Source: Solobacterium sp.
GTDB taxonomy: Bacteria; Bacillota_I; Bacilli_A; Erysipelotrichales; Erysipelotrichaceae
Assembly: GCA_017510405.1 (NCBI GenBank)
Contig: JAFWNG010000023.1
Location: 62,001 to 126,000 of the forward strand
Length of the DNA: 64,000 bases
Direction: 5' to 3'
Part shown: piece by piece, positions 34,969 to 44,018 of the stretch
Position numbering within the stretch: the stretch's first letter is position 1
Layout of the letters: every line of letters begins with the position of its first letter
Translations under genes and position numbers: made by a program
Notes under the pieces: generated by a model
Database searches by the model: none
Told to the model about the DNA's origin: nothing
What the model saw: the letters and a program-made list of their open reading frames with translations, nothing else

Positions 34969-37293
34969 ATGAACAGTCTGGAAAAGAGTCTGGAGCTGGA
35001 TGTCATTCTGGAGGAAATGCTGCGGCACTGTTCTTTTTCCCTCGGCAAGAAAGTGCTGCGGGAGACGCCGGTATCGTATGACCGGCTGGTGATCCGCCTG
35101 CGCAATGAACGTCTGCGCGAAGCACTGGCATGTACCGTACACTACGGGCCGATGCCGTTCTACGGCGTCCGGGACATCCGTGAGCCGCTGCAGAAAGCGC
35201 AGAAAGGCGGTGAGCTGAACGGTCAGGAACTGCTGAATATCGTGCAGTTCATCGGCGGCGTGCGCGGCATGCTTTCGTATGAGAAGAACTGTGCTGATAC
35301 CGAACATCCGCACCTGAAAGACCTGTGTTCGACACTGACCGTGCACCAGAAGACGGAAACATTCATCCGCGGCTGCATCAATGAGTACGGGGATGTTATG
35401 GACAGTGCCTCGGCGGAACTGCGCGGCATCCGGGCAGCGATTCGGAAGGCAGACGCGGATATTGCCAACGCGGTGCGCAGTTTTCTTTCGGCGCATCCCG
35501 GCAGTGTGGTCGATTCCATCGTGACCGAGCGTTCCGGCCGGGCAGTTATTCTCATCAAAGCCAGCGAAAAGAATTCCTTCGGCGGACTTGTCTACGGCGA
35601 CAGTGCGTCCGGGCAGGCCAGCTATGTGGAACCGGCTTCGCTGATGAACGCGAACAACCGCAAACAGGAGCTGATCTCCCGGGAAGAAGAAGAGATCCAC
35701 CGGATCCTGCGGGCGTGCAGTGAGGAAGTACAGAAAGTCAGTACGGAAGAACTGGCAAATCTGGATACGGCAGCGCTGCTCGACAGCATATTTGCCCGGG
35801 CATCCTGGGGAAAGGAAAATGACGCAGCAGCAGCGGAACTGACCGAGGAAAAGAAAATCGTCATCGTGAAGGCAAGACATCCGCTCATTCCGGCCAATCG
35901 TGCCGTATACAATACCTACCGGCTGGAAGATCCCAGACGGGTGCTTCTGATCACCGGTCCGAATACCGGCGGTAAGACGGTATCGATGAAGATCATCGGT
36001 CTGTTCGTGCTGATGACGTATGCCGGCATGCCGGTGCCGTGCGATGAAGCGGTCATTCCGTTTACCGACCGCGTATTTGCGGATATCGGCGATGACCAGA
36101 GTGTTGTCAGCTCGCTTTCCAACTTCTCCGCACACATTCAGAAACAGGCGGAGATCGTCCGCTGTGCGACCGGGGATTCCCTGGTTCTGCTGGACGAAGC
36201 CGGCAGCGGCACCGATCCGCGGGAAGGAGAAAGTCTGGCAATCGCCATCCTGAACGATCTGCGGGAGAAAAAATGCCTGACCGTCGCAACGACGCATTAC
36301 GGACGGCTGAAGACATACGGCAAGCGTCATGACGATATTCTTCTGGCAAGCGTGCAGTTTGATATGAAAGAACTGGCGCCGACCTACCGCTATGTGGAAG
36401 GCATGACCGGACAGTCGAACGCGCTGGAAGTCGCGGAACGCTACAGCCTGCCGAAGGGAATTATCCGGTATGCCCGGTTCCTGAAGAACCAGTCCCGGTC
36501 CGAAGAGGAAAAGCTGATCGAAGAACTCGATGCCGAACTGGCTGCGGTCCACCGGGAAAAAGAAGAACTCGAGGCGCTGCGCAAAGAAAACGAAGCGCTG
36601 CAGAAACAGCTGCGGGAAGAAGAGGCGCGGCGGCTGCGGGAACGCGACGTGCTGCGTCAGAAGGCGGAAGAAGAAGCGGAAGCCTATATGGAAGAAGTCC
36701 ATGCGGAAGCCGACCGCATCCTGAAAGAAATGCGGGAAAAGCAGGAGACGTCCCGTTATCATGAAGTTCTTGAGACCCGTCAGGAACTGGAAAAAGTCGT
36801 CGTAAAAAAGAAAGAGGAGACCGCGCCGGTCTTCAGCGGCGAATACAAAGTAGGCGACGCGGTGGAACTGCGCAGCTCCGACCAGGTGTGCGAAGTCATC
36901 GCCATCGGCCGCAAGGATATTACGATCCTGATGAACGGCAGGGAGATCCGGGTCAAAAAAGACCAGATCCGTCCGAGCCGGCATGTGATCGTAAAAAAGA
37001 AAGTAAAGAAAGAGTATGTGCCGACGTTCAGCGGACCGCAGTTCCGCTCGGTATCGACCCAGTGCAATCTCATCGGCATGCGTGTGGATGAGGCAAACGA
37101 AGAACTTGACGCATATCTGGATCAGGTGAAGCTCGCCGGTCTCAAGACATGCCGGATCATCCACGGAGACGGCAGCGGGGCTCTGCGCAGCGCTGTGCAT
37201 GCCCGTCTGAAGAACGATAAGGCAGTTAAGGAATTCCGCCTGGGAATGCCTTCGGAAGGCGGCACCGGAGCGACAGTCGTTACCATGAAGTAG
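34969..37293 (+). CDS. mutS2: Endonuclease/ribosome-rescue ATPase MutS2
   Basis: 774 residues, normal for MutS2. It lacks the MutS mismatch-recognition domain. The clamp/lever part comes first, then the ATPase with Walker A GPNTGGKT near 328 and LLDEAGSGTDP. A long charged coiled coil spans ~510-620, with a KOW-like region and a C-terminal Smr nuclease domain (~700-774, with IHGDGSGALR). MutS2 restrains recombination in some bacteria and splits collided ribosomes in B. subtilis. It lies in the common cvpA-mutS2-uvrC order. Confidence 0.96.
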   Translation: MNSLEKSLELDVILEEMLRHCSFSLGKKVLRETPVSYDRLVIRLRNERLREALACTVHYGPMPFYGVRDIREPLQKAQKGGELNGQELLNIVQFIGGVRGMLSYEKNCADTEHPHLKDLCSTLTVHQKTETFIRGCINEYGDVMDSASAELRGIRAAIRKADADIANAVRSFLSAHPGSVVDSIVTERSGRAVILIKASEKNSFGGLVYGDSASGQASYVEPASLMNANNRKQELISREEEEIHRILRACSEEVQKVSTEELANLDTAALLDSIFARASWGKENDAAAAELTEEKKIVIVKARHPLIPANRAVYNTYRLEDPRRVLLITGPNTGGKTVSMKIIGLFVLMTYAGMPVPCDEAVIPFTDRVFADIGDDQSVVSSLSNFSAHIQKQAEIVRCATGDSLVLLDEAGSGTDPREGESLAIAILNDLREKKCLTVATTHYGRLKTYGKRHDDILLASVQFDMKELAPTYRYVEGMTGQSNALEVAERYSLPKGIIRYARFLKNQSRSEEEKLIEELDAELAAVHREKEELEALRKENEALQKQLREEEARRLRERDVLRQKAEEEAEAYMEEVHAEADRILKEMREKQETSRYHEVLETRQELEKVVVKKKEETAPVFSGEYKVGDAVELRSSDQVCEVIAIGRKDITILMNGREIRVKKDQIRPSRHVIVKKKVKKEYVPTFSGPQFRSVSTQCNLIGMRVDEANEELDAYLDQVKLAGLKTCRIIHGDGSGALRSAVHARLKNDKAVKEFRLGMPSEGGTGATVVTMK

Positions 37294-37300
37294 GAGGTCT

Positions 37301-39082
37301 ATGGATCCGAAGTATATCAAAGCGAAACTGGTAAATCTTCCCCATCAGCCGGGAAGCTATCAGATGAAGGATAAAAACGGGGAGATCATCTACGTCGGGA
37401 AGGCGAAGGATCTGCACAGCCGGGTAAATCAGTATTTTACCGGGGCGCATGATTTCAAGACGACCCGGATGGTATCCAATATCGAGGATTTTGACTTTAT
37501 CGTCACCAAGACCGAGAAGGAAGCGCTGGTGCTAGAGATCAATCTGATCAAGAAATACCGGCCGAAGTACAATATCCAGTTTATTGATGATTCCAGCTAC
37601 CCGTATATCAAGCTGACAAGAGAAAAATATCCCCGGCTTATGATCGCCCGGGATACGAAGAAAGACCGGAAAGCGCGCTATTTCGGGCCGTTTCCGGACG
37701 CCGGCGCCGCAAGGCTGACCGCCAAGGTGCTGCAGAGCGTTTATCCATTCCGCCGCTGCAATACCATGCATGACCGCGTATGTCTGTATTATCATCTCGG
37801 TCAGTGTCTCGGACCGTGTGAAAAGGACATCGATCCGGCGGAATACGAAGCGATGGCGGAGAAAGTGACGCGCTTCATGAACGGGGATACGGCCGAGATC
37901 GAAGGACAGCTGGAAGAAAAGATGATGGCCGCGAGCGAAGCGATGAAGTTTGAAGAAGCCGGCGAATACCGGGATATGCTGCAGTCGATCCGTACGGTCA
38001 TCGACAAGCAGAATATTGAAAAAGACAACCGGGGATCCCGCGATGTCTTCGCCTGGTATGCCGATAAAGGATATCTTGCGATCACCGGCTTCCTGGTCCG
38101 CAACGGCGTTCTGCTGAACAAGGAATTCCGCCTTAAGCCTCTGTACAGCGATGCGGCGGAAGAGTTTACGTCGTTCCTCCTGCAGTATTACGAAGAACAT
38201 CCGTCTGCGCGGGAACTTGTCGTTCCCCGGGAACTGGAGATCAGCGCTCTGCAGGATGTCCTGGAGATGCCGCTGTTTCAGCCGCAGAAGGGCTATCGCA
38301 TGAAGCTCATCGAAATGTGTGTTGAGAATGCGAAGAAACAGCTGGAACTCAAGTTCAATGTCATGGAGACGCAGCAGGGGAAGACCGATGAAGCGGTCGA
38401 CGAACTGAGCCGGTTTGCCGGATGCCCGATGAACCGGGTGGAACTGTTCGATAACTCGCATACATCCGGACAGTTCACGGTCGCGGCATGCGTGGTATAC
38501 GAAGACGGACAGCCGGTGCGGAAAGACTACCGTCTGTACCGCCTGCATACCGCCAATGACGATACCGCCTCGATGCGGGAAGTCGTTTACCGCCGCTATT
38601 TCCGCCTTGTGAAAGAGAGCGGACATATGCCGGACGGCATTCTGGTGGACGGCGGCTGGACCCAGATCGAAGCAGCCAGAGACATTATCGATTCCCTCGG
38701 ACTGACCGAAACAATCAAGATCATGGGTCTGGTCAAGGATGACCATCACAATACCCGGGCACTGATGGACACGGACGGAAACATCCTGGATATCAGCAAG
38801 GATTCCGCGCTGTTCTTCCTGCTGACCCGGATGCAGGACGAAGTACACCGGGCGGCGATCACCTATCACCGGAAACTGCGTTCCAAAGCGCAGACCAAAT
38901 CCGTGCTGGACGATGTGGAAGGCGTCGGACCGAAGCGGAAGAAACAGCTTCTGAAATCATTTGGTTCCCTGACGAAGCTGCGCCAGGCGACCGTGGAAGA
39001 GATCGCACAGGTGATCCCGCAGAAAGCCGCGGAAAATGTCTACCGGGTCCTGCATGATCAGCCGGATACAGCAGAGGAGTGA
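37301..39082 (+). CDS. uvrC: Excinuclease ABC subunit C
   Basis: 593 residues. An N-terminal GIY-YIG nuclease (LPHQPGSYQM ... IIYVGKAKDL) makes the 3' cut. A UVR motif near 205-235 binds UvrB. The RNase H-like nuclease domain carries ELFDNSHTSGQ and ILVDGG and makes the 5' cut; two helix-hairpin-helix units close the chain (VEGVGPKRKKQLL, VIPQKAAENVY). It acts in nucleotide excision repair. AGGAGG lies before the ATG, and a terminator follows. Confidence 0.97.
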   Translation: MDPKYIKAKLVNLPHQPGSYQMKDKNGEIIYVGKAKDLHSRVNQYFTGAHDFKTTRMVSNIEDFDFIVTKTEKEALVLEINLIKKYRPKYNIQFIDDSSYPYIKLTREKYPRLMIARDTKKDRKARYFGPFPDAGAARLTAKVLQSVYPFRRCNTMHDRVCLYYHLGQCLGPCEKDIDPAEYEAMAEKVTRFMNGDTAEIEGQLEEKMMAASEAMKFEEAGEYRDMLQSIRTVIDKQNIEKDNRGSRDVFAWYADKGYLAITGFLVRNGVLLNKEFRLKPLYSDAAEEFTSFLLQYYEEHPSARELVVPRELEISALQDVLEMPLFQPQKGYRMKLIEMCVENAKKQLELKFNVMETQQGKTDEAVDELSRFAGCPMNRVELFDNSHTSGQFTVAACVVYEDGQPVRKDYRLYRLHTANDDTASMREVVYRRYFRLVKESGHMPDGILVDGGWTQIEAARDIIDSLGLTETIKIMGLVKDDHHNTRALMDTDGNILDISKDSALFFLLTRMQDEVHRAAITYHRKLRSKAQTKSVLDDVEGVGPKRKKQLLKSFGSLTKLRQATVEEIAQVIPQKAAENVYRVLHDQPDTAEE

Positions 39083-39085
39083 AAG

Positions 39086-39111
39086 AGGACTGCCGCAGGG
39101 CAGTCTTTTTT
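39086..39111 (+). terminator. Rho-independent terminator after uvrC
   Basis: GACTGCC / GGCAGTC stem with a GCAG loop, then six T. Confidence 0.92.
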
Positions 39112-39152
39112 GTGTCCGGAGGCATACTGTTTCTCTTTTTCTGAATCACGTC

Positions 39153-39158
39153 TATAAT
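39153..39158 (+). promoter_or_regulatory. -10 box of the MATE gene
   Basis: TATAAT 28 bp before the ATG at 39187. A weak TTTCTC lies 17 bp upstream. GGGGAG at 39174 is the ribosome site. Confidence 0.55.
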
Positions 39159-39186
39159 GGACGGTGCTTTGCGGGGAGAGTTATTT

Positions 39187-40533
39187 ATGAAAGTTCGTGA
39201 CGATGCACTGGATATTGTCAACGGTCCGCTGCTGCGGAATCTGTTTACGTTTGCGGTTCCGCTGATGTTTTCACAGCTGCTGCAGATCCTGTTCAATGCG
39301 GCGGATACGATCGTTGTCGGCAAGTTTGCCGGGCAGAGCGCGCTGGCGGCGGTCGGTGCGACCGGGTCGATCGTGTTTCTTCTGACATCCATGTTCAACG
39401 GTCTGTCGACCGGTTCCAATGTCATCATTGCCAGATGCCTGGGAATGAAGGATGACAAACGGATCGAGGAAGCCGTGCATACATCGATCGTGCTGGCACT
39501 GGCGAGCGGCGTATTTCTGACCGCTGCCGGGATCCTCCTGGCACCGGTGCTGCTGCGGCTGATGAATACGCCGGAAGCGTTCATCGATCTCAGCGTTCTG
39601 TATATGCGCATCTATTTTGGCGGCGTGATCTTTCTGCTGCTGTATAACTTTGCCTCGGCAGTGCTCCGCTCCAAAGGCGATACGAAACGGCCGATGTATT
39701 TCCTGATGATCTCGGGCGTGATCAACGTCCTGCTGAATCTGTTTGCCGTCATCGTACTGCACATGGGCGTGGCCGGCGTAGCGATTGCGACCGTCGTTTC
39801 CGAAGCGGTATCCGCATTTCTTGTATGCCGCACGCTTATCAGTGCCGAGGATGCCACGCATCTCGACGTGCACAAGCTGCGCGCGGACAGGGAAGTCGTT
39901 CAGGAGATCCTGCGGATCGGTCTGCCGGCGGGACTGTCGGGAGTAGTCTTCGCACTGTCCAATGTGGTGATCCAGTCGAGCATCAATTCCTTCAACAGTA
40001 CATCCGTCGTTGCCGGCAATTCCGCCGGTGCCAATATCGAGAACTTCGTATACATCGGCATGTTTGCGTTCTCACAGGCCACGATCACATTTACCAGCCA
40101 GTGCCTCGGCGGAAAAAGAAAAGACAGGATCCGGCCGATCCTGCGTACGACGCTTCTTCTGACGTGCGTTACCGCCGGACTTATCAGTATACTGCTGTAT
40201 TTCTTCGGTCCGCAGCTGTTAACGCTGTATACCGACGAGCAGGCGGTCGTCGATGTGGGTATGATCCGTACATACTGGGTGGCGCGGCTGCTGGTGATGA
40301 ACGGCGTCATGGATATCTTTATCAACTCGATGCGCGGAATGGGGTATTCCGCAGCGCCGACGGCAGTGATGCTCGCGGGGATCTGCGGTGTGCGTCTGGC
40401 ATGGATCGCATTCGTCTTTCCGGCCATGGGCACGCTGGAATCCATTTATATGTGCTATCCCATCAGCTGGCTGATCACTTCAGTCGTGGAATATATACTC
40501 TGGCGGCGCATATACCGGAAAGTCTGCGGATAA
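39187..40533 (+). CDS. MATE family efflux transporter
   Basis: 448 residues, twelve predicted membrane helices in two similar halves, the usual MATE/NorM size. The opening NGPLLRNLFTFAVPLMFSQLLQILFNAADTIVVG contains the family's conserved N-terminal pattern. MATE proteins export cationic drugs or metabolites with Na+ or H+ gradients; the substrate is unknown. The start at 39187 follows GGGGAG and lies downstream of a TATAAT; an upstream ATG at 39157 overlaps the -10 box and is rejected. A two-way terminator follows. Confidence 0.92.
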   Translation: MKVRDDALDIVNGPLLRNLFTFAVPLMFSQLLQILFNAADTIVVGKFAGQSALAAVGATGSIVFLLTSMFNGLSTGSNVIIARCLGMKDDKRIEEAVHTSIVLALASGVFLTAAGILLAPVLLRLMNTPEAFIDLSVLYMRIYFGGVIFLLLYNFASAVLRSKGDTKRPMYFLMISGVINVLLNLFAVIVLHMGVAGVAIATVVSEAVSAFLVCRTLISAEDATHLDVHKLRADREVVQEILRIGLPAGLSGVVFALSNVVIQSSINSFNSTSVVAGNSAGANIENFVYIGMFAFSQATITFTSQCLGGKRKDRIRPILRTTLLLTCVTAGLISILLYFFGPQLLTLYTDEQAVVDVGMIRTYWVARLLVMNGVMDIFINSMRGMGYSAAPTAVMLAGICGVRLAWIAFVFPAMGTLESIYMCYPISWLITSVVEYILWRRIYRKVCG

Positions 40534-40543
40534 ATACAAAAAA

Positions 40544-40580
40544 ACACAGTTTGATATATGCAGAAACTGTGTCTTTTTTG
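40544..40580. terminator. Bidirectional terminator after the MATE gene
   Basis: ACACAGTTT / AAACTGTGT stem with A-runs before and T-runs after it, so it works on both strands for the convergent pair. Confidence 0.88.
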
Positions 40581-40594
40581 TATGTCTGGAAAGC

Positions 40595-40978
40595 TCAGAT
40601 GCCGATCTCCTTGCGGACTGCATTCACAAAACCGCGTTTGCTGGCACGGCCGGCAATGACATCAGATGTTGCTTTGGTGAACCCGCTGATACCGCTTTCT
40701 TCGCGTTTATCATACAGGGCTTTTGCCGCAAGAAGCAGGCTCAAGGCAGCGATGGCCGGCTTGACGATCGACATGATCTGATTCATGCGGCCTGCGACCG
40801 CCTGTGCCTTGACCGCAGAACGCTGAACATTCTGCTGAATACTGGCGATCTGGGGCTTGTAGGCGCTGACGGCTTTGCCGAACTTCAGTACTTTGGAAAG
40901 CGTTGTGAACATCGTAATAACAAGGATCGCAATGGATGCGTAAAGGATCCAGAAATTATATGGTGCGAAATTAAGCAT
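40595..40978 (-). CDS. Hypothetical protein with one N-terminal membrane helix
   Basis: 127 residues that I do not recognise. An N-terminal segment (~8-27, FWILYASIAILVITMFTTL) is a membrane anchor. The rest is basic and helical, with a second hydrophobic stretch near 75-90 (PAIAALSLLLAAKALY). The pattern resembles small DUF948-like membrane proteins but not clearly enough to name. The start at 40978 follows GAGGTAA on the minus strand, and an extended TGTATGAT -10 box lies before it. Divergent from the tetR gene. Confidence 0.7.
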   Translation of the reverse strand: MLNFAPYNFWILYASIAILVITMFTTLSKVLKFGKAVSAYKPQIASIQQNVQRSAVKAQAVAGRMNQIMSIVKPAIAALSLLLAAKALYDKREESGISGFTKATSDVIAGRASKRGFVNAVRKEIGI

Positions 40979-41049
40979 ACCGGTTACCTCGTCTTTATCA
41001 TACAACGGAAAACGCCTCACAGAAAGTGTCTTTTTTGCCTTGTGCAATA

Positions 41050-41077
41050 TTGCGTAAGCGCTTACACAGTGCTATGA
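41050..41077 (+). promoter_or_regulatory. Promoter with overlapping operator before tetR-GH2-GH36
   Basis: TTGCGT, 16-bp spacer, TATGAT. A perfect 12-bp palindrome GTAAGCGCTTAC (41054-41065) lies at the -35/spacer. CGTAAGCGCTTACA differs from the catabolite-response consensus TGWAANCGNTNWCA only at its first base, so CcpA or a LacI-type protein is the leading candidate; TetR autoregulation is also possible. Confidence 0.65.
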
Positions 41078-41115
41078 TGGAAACGCAAAAACATAATCCG
41101 GTTTCCGAGGTGTTT

Positions 41116-41667
41116 ATGGAACTGTATGAGCTAATTCTGAATACTGCCGTGGATCTGTTTCAGGAACAGGGACTGAAGTTTACCGTTCAGGACATTGCCG
41201 GGCGTATGCACATCGCAAAAAAAACGATCTATCATATTTATCCGTCAAAAGAAGCGCTTCTGACGGCTATTGTGCATTACGGCTTTGATCAGATCCAGAA
41301 GGGCAAACAGGAGATCCTGTCCCGGGATATGGACCTGGTCGAAAAACTGCGGACTGTCATGATCGCCATGCCGGATTCGTACCAGATCCTGGATTTCCGG
41401 AAACTGCAGGAACTGAACCGGTATCCGGAAGTTGCGGAACAGGTGCGCATCCGTCTGAAAAGCGACTGGGATCCGATCATTGAACTGATCAGAGAGGGAC
41501 AGCAGCAGGGACGTCTGCGGAATATCAGTATTCCCGTGCTGCGGCTGATGGTCACGGCATCGATCGAGGAATTCCTGTCATCGGACATGCTCAGAAAAGA
41601 GAACATACTGTACCGGGAAGCACTGGAAAGCATGATGGATATCATTATGAAAGGAATAGAAGTATGA
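41116..41667 (+). CDS. TetR/AcrR-family transcriptional regulator
   Basis: 183 residues. The N-terminal DNA-binding domain shows a standard TetR helix-turn-helix: FTVQDIAGRMHIAKKTIYHIYPSKEAL. The C-terminal ligand domain is unique, as usual. It probably senses a sugar-derived or other small molecule and controls the GH2-GH36 genes, whose first gene overlaps it by four bases. The start is a choice between 41116 (GAGGTG three bases upstream) and 41074/41077, which overlap the -10 box; I prefer 41116 though the spacing is short. Confidence 0.85.
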   Translation: MELYELILNTAVDLFQEQGLKFTVQDIAGRMHIAKKTIYHIYPSKEALLTAIVHYGFDQIQKGKQEILSRDMDLVEKLRTVMIAMPDSYQILDFRKLQELNRYPEVAEQVRIRLKSDWDPIIELIREGQQQGRLRNISIPVLRLMVTASIEEFLSSDMLRKENILYREALESMMDIIMKGIEV

Positions 41668-44018
41668 AACGCATCAATAATAACTGGGAGTTTGTCCCGG
41701 AATGGAGCGAAGCGTTCCTGAACGGGGAAAAGCACGGCGAGACCGTCCGGATCCCGCATACCGTGAAAGAACTGCCCCTGCACTCGATCGATCCGCAGGA
41801 TTATCAGATGATCTGCGGATACCGCAGGGAGATCGAACTGACGGAAGAAGAAGCCGCAAAGAAGGTATTCGTACAGTTTGATGCGGCGGCGCACATCGCC
41901 CAGGTTTTCTGCAACGGCAGGAAGATCACGGAACACCGCAGCGGCTATACGGCATTCCGCTGTGATGTGAGCGGCTGTGTGCATGCCGGGAAAAACACGA
42001 TCGCGGTACGTCTCGATACTACGGAGAATGCCCAGATCCCGCCGTTTGGAAACGTAGTGGATTATCTGACATACGGCGGCATCTACCGCGATGTCTGGCT
42101 GGATATCCGCAATGAAACATACATCGAGGATGTATTTGCTGAAACACCGGACCATGAAACACTGCGCGTACATGTATGGACAGCAGGCGATACCGCCGGC
42201 AGGAAACTGATATTTACAGTCCTTGATCAGGATGAGATCAAGGCGCAGAAGACGTTTGACCTCAGCGGTGAGATGTATACGATGCATGTGCCGGGTGCGC
42301 AGGAATGGAAAGTTCTGGACGGTTATGTCTATACGCTGCGTACGGAACTGATCAACGGAGAAGAAACGGAAGACTGCACGGAAGTGACATTCGGCTTCCG
42401 GACCGTGGCCCTGGATGACAGCTCCATGTACATCAACGGGAAACCGGTATTCCTGCGCGGTCTGAACCGTCATCAGGCATATCCGTACAGCGGTTATGCC
42501 GTACCGGACCGCCTGCAGAGAGAAGACGCAAGGATCCTGGCAGAGGAGCTCGGCGTGAATGCTGTGCGTACATCCCACTATCCGCAGTCGCACGCGTTCC
42601 TGGATGAATGCGACCGACGCGGTCTGCTCGTATTTACCGAGATCCCGGGCTGGCAGCACATCGGTGACGACGCCTGGAAGAAGCAGGCGATGGAAAACGT
42701 GCGGGAGATGATCGTACAGTACCGCAACCATCCGTCGATCGTGATCTGGGGCGTGCGCATCAACGAATCCGTGGATGACGATCCGTTCTATAAGGCGACC
42801 AACCTGATCGCGCATACGCTGGACGCGAGCCGGCCGACCAGCGGCGTACGCTATTTCGAAAAGAGCAGTCTGCTGGAAGATATCTATTCGTACAATGACT
42901 TCTCGCACAACGGAACGAATGCCGGCTGTATGCCGAAGAAATCCGTAACGCCGGATATGAAGAAGCCGCTTCTGATCACAGAGGCAAACGGACATATGTA
43001 TCCGACCAAGCCGTATGATCCGTGGTACAAGCGTCAGGAACATGCTCTGCGTCATGCCCGGGTGCTCAACGCGGCAATGGACGACAGGAAGCATATGGGC
43101 TGTTTCCAGTGGTGCATGTTCGATTATGCGACGCATAAGGATTTCGGCTCCGGCGACAGGATCTGCTATCACGGCGTCATGGACAGTTTCCGGAATCCGA
43201 AACTTGCCGCGGCGGTCTACGCGTCGCAGTCCGAAGACCATCCCGTCCTGGAGATCGGGTCACCAATGGATATCGGCGACTATGCCGGCGGGAATATCGG
43301 CGATATCTATGCTTTCACAAATGCGGACGAAATACGACTGTACAAGAATGACCAGTTCGTAACGTCCTTCAGCCGCAGCGCGTTTGCCGCTCTGCCGCAC
43401 GGACCGCTGAAGATCGACGATACGATCGGCTGCCTGATCCGTGAAAATGAAGGCTATGAAGGAAAGAAAGAAGAACTGGTGAAGGAAGCGCTGCTCGCGG
43501 CCGGAAAGTACGGCATGCCGAATCTTCCGCTGAAGTACAAGGCAATGCTTGCCTGGTGCATGACCCGGTACGGAATGAAGTATGAAGAAGGCGTGGAACT
43601 GTACGGCAAATACGTCGGTTCCTGGGGCGGCAATACCATCCGCTGGAAATTCGAAGGCTGGAAAGACGGCCGGTGCGTTTCGACCGTGACGAAGTCCGCC
43701 TCTGCGAAAATGCACATCGAAGCAGTGCCGTCGCATACGGGTCTTACAGAAGGCGAGACGTATGACATGGCAGCGGTAAGGATCCGCATTCTGGATGAAT
43801 ACAATAATCCGGCTCCGTATGTACAGCTGCCGGTAAGCATCCGCGTCACCGGTCCCGTATCGGTGATCGGACCGTCCGTCGTCACAGCGGAAGGCGGCAT
43901 GTGCGGAACCTATATCCGGACGAACGGAGAAAGCGGGGAAGCTTCCGTTACGATCACAGCGGAAGGACTTGAACCGGTCACGATCGGAATGACGGTCAGA
44001 GGAGAGAAAACACTATGA
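41664..44018 (+). CDS. Glycoside hydrolase family 2 (beta-galactosidase-like)
   Basis: 784 residues, no signal peptide, so cytoplasmic. A jelly-roll sugar-binding domain (1-~170, with GGIYRDVWL) precedes an Ig-like domain. A TIM barrel follows with the catalytic acid in VIWGVRINES and nucleophile Glu in LITEANGH, then C-terminal Ig-like domains that extend to the end. GH2 enzymes remove terminal beta-linked galactose, glucuronic acid or mannose. FLRGLNRHQAYPYSG matches the galactosidase branch best, but specificity is not proved. It is coupled to tetR before it and GH36 after it by ATGA overlaps. Confidence 0.88.
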   Translation: MKRINNNWEFVPEWSEAFLNGEKHGETVRIPHTVKELPLHSIDPQDYQMICGYRREIELTEEEAAKKVFVQFDAAAHIAQVFCNGRKITEHRSGYTAFRCDVSGCVHAGKNTIAVRLDTTENAQIPPFGNVVDYLTYGGIYRDVWLDIRNETYIEDVFAETPDHETLRVHVWTAGDTAGRKLIFTVLDQDEIKAQKTFDLSGEMYTMHVPGAQEWKVLDGYVYTLRTELINGEETEDCTEVTFGFRTVALDDSSMYINGKPVFLRGLNRHQAYPYSGYAVPDRLQREDARILAEELGVNAVRTSHYPQSHAFLDECDRRGLLVFTEIPGWQHIGDDAWKKQAMENVREMIVQYRNHPSIVIWGVRINESVDDDPFYKATNLIAHTLDASRPTSGVRYFEKSSLLEDIYSYNDFSHNGTNAGCMPKKSVTPDMKKPLLITEANGHMYPTKPYDPWYKRQEHALRHARVLNAAMDDRKHMGCFQWCMFDYATHKDFGSGDRICYHGVMDSFRNPKLAAAVYASQSEDHPVLEIGSPMDIGDYAGGNIGDIYAFTNADEIRLYKNDQFVTSFSRSAFAALPHGPLKIDDTIGCLIRENEGYEGKKEELVKEALLAAGKYGMPNLPLKYKAMLAWCMTRYGMKYEEGVELYGKYVGSWGGNTIRWKFEGWKDGRCVSTVTKSASAKMHIEAVPSHTGLTEGETYDMAAVRIRILDEYNNPAPYVQLPVSIRVTGPVSVIGPSVVTAEGGMCGTYIRTNGESGEASVTITAEGLEPVTIGMTVRGEKTL

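Noticed and set aside
34759-37320. Very long open frame on the minus strand opposite mutS2 (about 850 codons)
   Set aside because: It mirrors the coding frame of mutS2, has no ribosome site and no family motifs. Long antisense frames arise from the codon bias of this genome.
39157-39186. Upstream start for the MATE transporter
   Set aside because: That ATG overlaps the predicted -10 box and has no ribosome site; 39187 has GGGGAG.
40979-41047. Longer N-terminus for the small membrane protein next to tetR
   Set aside because: The extension covers its own -10 box; 40978 has a ribosome site and the hydrophobic start.
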